From positions 1,198,001 through 1,262,000 of the forward strand of contig NZ_CP042910.1 of the NCBI RefSeq assembly GCF_008298035.1: a stretch of DNA of 64,000 nt. Direction: 5' to 3'. The notes under the pieces are model-generated. The model was not told the DNA's origin, did no database searches, and worked only from the letters and a program-made list of their open reading frames with translations. The stretch is from Gimesia maris. GTDB taxonomy: Bacteria; Planctomycetota; Planctomycetia; Planctomycetales; Planctomycetaceae. Positions 61,510 to 64,000 of the stretch are shown here, in pieces (the stretch's first letter is position 1; the number at the start of each line of letters is the position of its first letter). The position numbers were made by a program, and so were the translations under genes.

Positions 61510-63645
61510 TTATTTGGCAGTACTGGCCTGGGCATTGTTGAATTGTTTAGAGAATTCAATTTCTGCCTGCCAGCGTTTGACTTCATTCTGTGCAGCGGCC
61601 AGTGCAGCTGCAGCAGCTTTGGCAGCATTTTGTGAAGCAGTTGCTTTATCAGTTGCTGGTTTCAGCGTTTTCTGAAATTCTACGACTTTGGCTTTGGCGG
61701 CATTCAATGCATCCGTTGTCTGCTTGATCTGAGGCGTGTATTGAGCAATCTTCTGCTGATTGTCTTTGACAGCGGCTTGATGGGCTGCCAGGGTTTTCTG
61801 TGCTGCGGCTTTCGCAGCTTCACGTTTATCAACGGCGGCTTTCAGTTTTGCAGCGGCCTCTGCCAGTTCTGTATCTCCTGCGACCTGCTTGCTGACGGCA
61901 TCTGCTTTAGCGTGGGCCTCTTTAATCGCGGGTAGTGGAGTGTCAATCGCTTTAATCTGGTTTATAGAATTTGCGGCCCCAGTCTGAGCAGCAGCAAGTG
62001 CTTTTTGGGCGGCTGCCAGATTTGCATTCAGTCCATTCAAACCGTTTTGCAGATCGGTCTGCTGTTTTTGTGTGGCTGCGATAGCAGCGTTGATTTTTGC
62101 AACTGCTGCCTGATCTGCCTGGGCAGCAGCCAGCAGTTTCTGATGGTTGGCCTGGCTGGTCTGCACGCCGGCAGTCGCAGCGGTCAATCGCTCTGCCAGC
62201 GGTACTGGGTTCGCTGAGAGTTCACCCACTTCTTTTCCGTCTGCAGCATTCCAGACTTTGATCTTACCGGTCCAGTCACTGGCAATGACACGATTGGTTT
62301 CATCACAGATCGTGACACTGACGGCTATATCTCCAAAAGCGGGAGCTGCAATCAGCTGTTTTCCTGCCTGATCCCAGACCTTCGTGACACGATCCCGGCC
62401 ACAGGATACCAGACGGCCATCGCGGGCAAATTCAACACTCGATGTTCCGCCGCCATGGGCATTCCAGGATTTAATATTTGAACCGTTTTGAACTTCCCAG
62501 AGCTTCACCGACTGGTCTTCACTACTGGTTGCAACCAGATTGGAATCGCTGCGCCAGGTAATACCCGTGATGCCCCCTTTGTGACCTTTGAGAGTGAGGT
62601 ATTCATTCCCGGAAGCGGCTTCCCAGACAAAGGCGCCGCCATTACGATCGCCGGAACAGAGCAGAACGGAGTCGGGACTGAAAGACAGAGCAGTCATCCA
62701 GTCGGTATGCTTACGGATTTCATAAGCGAGCTCACCATTGCTGGTTGAATAGACTCGAATTACTTTACTGGGGCTACCCAACGCTATAAAACGCTGATCG
62801 GAACTGATATCAGCACACAGGACCGAATCCAGTTCATCACCCACTTCGAACAGTCGTTTGCCGGTTTTTACATCCCAGACAACAACGCGACCACTGGCAG
62901 CAGCATGACCGCCACCAGCCAGCAGAAGACTGCCGTTACGGCTGAATTTCAGTACATGCGGAACACCTTCAGGGAAAGGCAAGACCCCCAGTAGTTCCAG
63001 AGTTTTTGTATTGTAGAGAAGAATTTGTTTCTGACCTGCAACGGCAGCCAATGGAGACCACGGATTGGTAGCAAGTGCGGTTACGGTGGTCGAGAGACTG
63101 GTATGTACAATAGGTTCCAGACTCAAACGAGGCGGCATCGGAGGCGGTCCCGCTGGTTTTCCGGAAGAAGCCCCCTTCAAAGCGAAATCGAATTTCGGCT
63201 TTTTGATGGTGACTTTACTGCCGGCATTTTCAGGTGCACCGGCACTGATCCATTCCTGGATGAGTGCAAGTTCATTCGCAGGCAATTTGTCTGCTTTCGG
63301 TGGCATGAAAGGTTCTGATTCATGAGTGACCAGCATATACAGATAGCTGCCTTCTGCATCACCGGGTGAAACAGATTCCCCGGCAGCGCCTCCCTGCATC
63401 AGACCTGTGTAGTTGGTCAAATCCAGGCCCGAGGCCTTTTTGTCTGTATTGTGGCAGGCAAAACATTTCGCGCGAAAGATCGGTTTGATGTGCTCATCAA
63501 AGGTGATCTTCGGTTTCTTCTTATCATCCTCTTTTTTCTCTTCCGCCAGAACGGGAGTTGAAAACAGAGCGATCGAAACCATGCCCACAGCAATGAGAGT
63601 GCTTCTGGTAAGATTTTGCCAATCAGTGGGAATTAAATTATTCAT
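61510..63645 (-). CDS. Exported protein: cytochrome c (PSD type) + WD40 + coiled coil
   Basis: 711 aa from ATG 63645 (an in-frame ATG at 63657 is equally possible). A signal peptide ('ALFSTPVLAEE') is followed by a cytochrome c domain with heme motif CFACH and distal Met in 'ESEPFMPPKADKLP'. Then seven or so WD40 repeats ('LLLAGGGHAAASGRVVVWDVKTG', 'SPDSVLLCSGDRNGGAFVWEA', 'SSEDQSVKLWEVQNG', 'VSCGRDRVTKVWDQAG'), then ~200 residues of Ala/Gln/Lys-rich coiled coil. The coiled coil is unusually alanine-rich. The upstream gene encodes its common DUF1549/DUF1553 partner. It belongs to a planctomycete-specific periplasmic system of unknown role. Confidence 0.9.
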   Translation of the reverse strand: MNNLIPTDWQNLTRSTLIAVGMVSIALFSTPVLAEEKKEDDKKKPKITFDEHIKPIFRAKCFACHNTDKKASGLDLTNYTGLMQGGAAGESVSPGDAEGSYLYMLVTHESEPFMPPKADKLPANELALIQEWISAGAPENAGSKVTIKKPKFDFALKGASSGKPAGPPPMPPRLSLEPIVHTSLSTTVTALATNPWSPLAAVAGQKQILLYNTKTLELLGVLPFPEGVPHVLKFSRNGSLLLAGGGHAAASGRVVVWDVKTGKRLFEVGDELDSVLCADISSDQRFIALGSPSKVIRVYSTSNGELAYEIRKHTDWMTALSFSPDSVLLCSGDRNGGAFVWEAASGNEYLTLKGHKGGITGITWRSDSNLVATSSEDQSVKLWEVQNGSNIKSWNAHGGGTSSVEFARDGRLVSCGRDRVTKVWDQAGKQLIAAPAFGDIAVSVTICDETNRVIASDWTGKIKVWNAADGKEVGELSANPVPLAERLTAATAGVQTSQANHQKLLAAAQADQAAVAKINAAIAATQKQQTDLQNGLNGLNANLAAAQKALAAAQTGAANSINQIKAIDTPLPAIKEAHAKADAVSKQVAGDTELAEAAAKLKAAVDKREAAKAAAQKTLAAHQAAVKDNQQKIAQYTPQIKQTTDALNAAKAKVVEFQKTLKPATDKATASQNAAKAAAAALAAAQNEVKRWQAEIEFSKQFNNAQASTAK

Positions 63646-63712
63646 TATCGTAACCATATCGTGTCTGGAGACCGCCGCAGCAGACCCCGGTGTTAGTTCA
63701 ATCGATAGAAAT

Positions 63713-64000
63713 TTAGTGATTGAAGATGAATTCACGAGAGTTCAACAGAGACCAGAATACGTCGTTCAGAGTATTCGTTTCATCTTTTTTGTTTTCATCC
63801 AGCACCTGAACGAGTGAGGAATATTCTTTATCCGTCGGTTTGCGGCTCAGGCAGGTGATATACATCTCATCAATGACCTCCAGCGGTTTCTTACCGGCTT
63901 TCAGTCGTGATTCCACAAATTTACCCTGTACGATCTTCTGATTAACGGTATCACCATTTAACAGATGCAGCGCCTGTGACAGACTGGGTTCCATTCGAAC
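63713..64000 (-). CDS. DUF1549/DUF1553-type protein, C-terminal part (cut by window edge)
   Basis: The frame is open to the last base, so the gene starts outside the window. The visible ~95 residues match the end of DUF1553: 'MEPSLSQALHLLNGDTVNQKI', 'VIDEMYITCLSRKPTDKEYSSLVQ' and 'NDVFWSLLNSREFIFNH', where the final 'LNSREF.FNH' is a hallmark. The gene lies 67 bases upstream of the cytochrome/WD40 gene in the same direction, a common pairing in planctomycetes. Confidence 0.9.
   Translation of the reverse strand, partial: VRMEPSLSQALHLLNGDTVNQKIVQGKFVESRLKAGKKPLEVIDEMYITCLSRKPTDKEYSSLVQVLDENKKDETNTLNDVFWSLLNSREFIFNH

Noticed and set aside
1-64000. tRNA or rRNA genes
   Set aside because: No cloverleaf with a GGTTCGAATCC-type T arm or rRNA conserved segment was found by eye; a covariance-model scan would settle it.

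Overview
The window looks like chromosomal DNA of a planctomycete, most likely a Gimesia-like member of Planctomycetales. This is inferred from gene content, not from a search. The markers are a DUF1501 Tat-exported protein, a cytochrome-c/WD40 protein next to a DUF1549/DUF1553-type C-terminus, a YTV-type cell-wall protein, an ECF sigma factor paired with a membrane Ser/Thr kinase carrying an FGE-sulfatase domain, many secreted PQQ/NPCBM-type proteins, and many single genes on alternating strands with short operons.

Layout. 0-4.6 kb: C-terminus of an alkyl sulfatase, a REP-like hairpin, a secreted PQQ propeller protein, an orphan protein and a secreted helical-toroid-like protein. 4.8-7.4 kb: a compact AT-rich three-gene cassette (HNH nuclease, 73-aa linker protein, DUF2326-type coiled-coil ATPase) that matches an ABC-three-component (ABC-3C) conflict system; it is the best candidate defence island here. 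7.5-11.5 kb: an MFS transporter and a two-gene MotA/TolQ/ExbB-type channel with a MotB/ExbD-like partner that carries a PDZ domain. 11.6-15.6 kb: a P1-nuclease-like protein with an NPCBM domain, a RAYT (Y1) transposase and a secreted glycosidase-like protein.

15.7-23.6 kb: two identical direct copies of an IS110-family element (1230 bp shared), each with about 250 bp of structured non-coding DNA before the transposase where a bridge RNA is expected. They bracket about 5.5 kb that includes a DUF1501 protein, lipoproteins and a membrane protein built of three internal repeats. Copy 2 lies between the arms of a REP-like palindrome. 23.7-29.0 kb: a minus-strand sulfur/redox cluster (two half-size YeeE/YedE proteins, DUF2243, a CPYC mini-protein, a DUF442-type phosphatase-like protein, a DUF2892-like protein), then a zinc alcohol dehydrogenase with a 51-aa downstream gene.

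30-36.5 kb: ECF sigma factor, kinase-FGE fusion and a small secreted gene broken by a roughly 90-bp palindromic repeat that occurs three times in the window; then a secreted protein and a repeat-rich non-coding stretch with a 242-250 bp tandem unit. 36.5-54.4 kb: a YHS-like secreted protein, SppA, TPR membrane protein, esterase, UbiD decarboxylase, metallophosphoesterase, EEP nuclease, glycosyltransferase overlapping a LigD-type phosphoesterase, the gltX-glnS pair and a YTV protein. 55-64 kb: HpnN-like MMPL transporter, mnmA, CDF cation transporter, ATP-grasp protein, WD40/cytochrome protein and a truncated DUF1553 protein. No tRNA, rRNA or CRISPR array was found.
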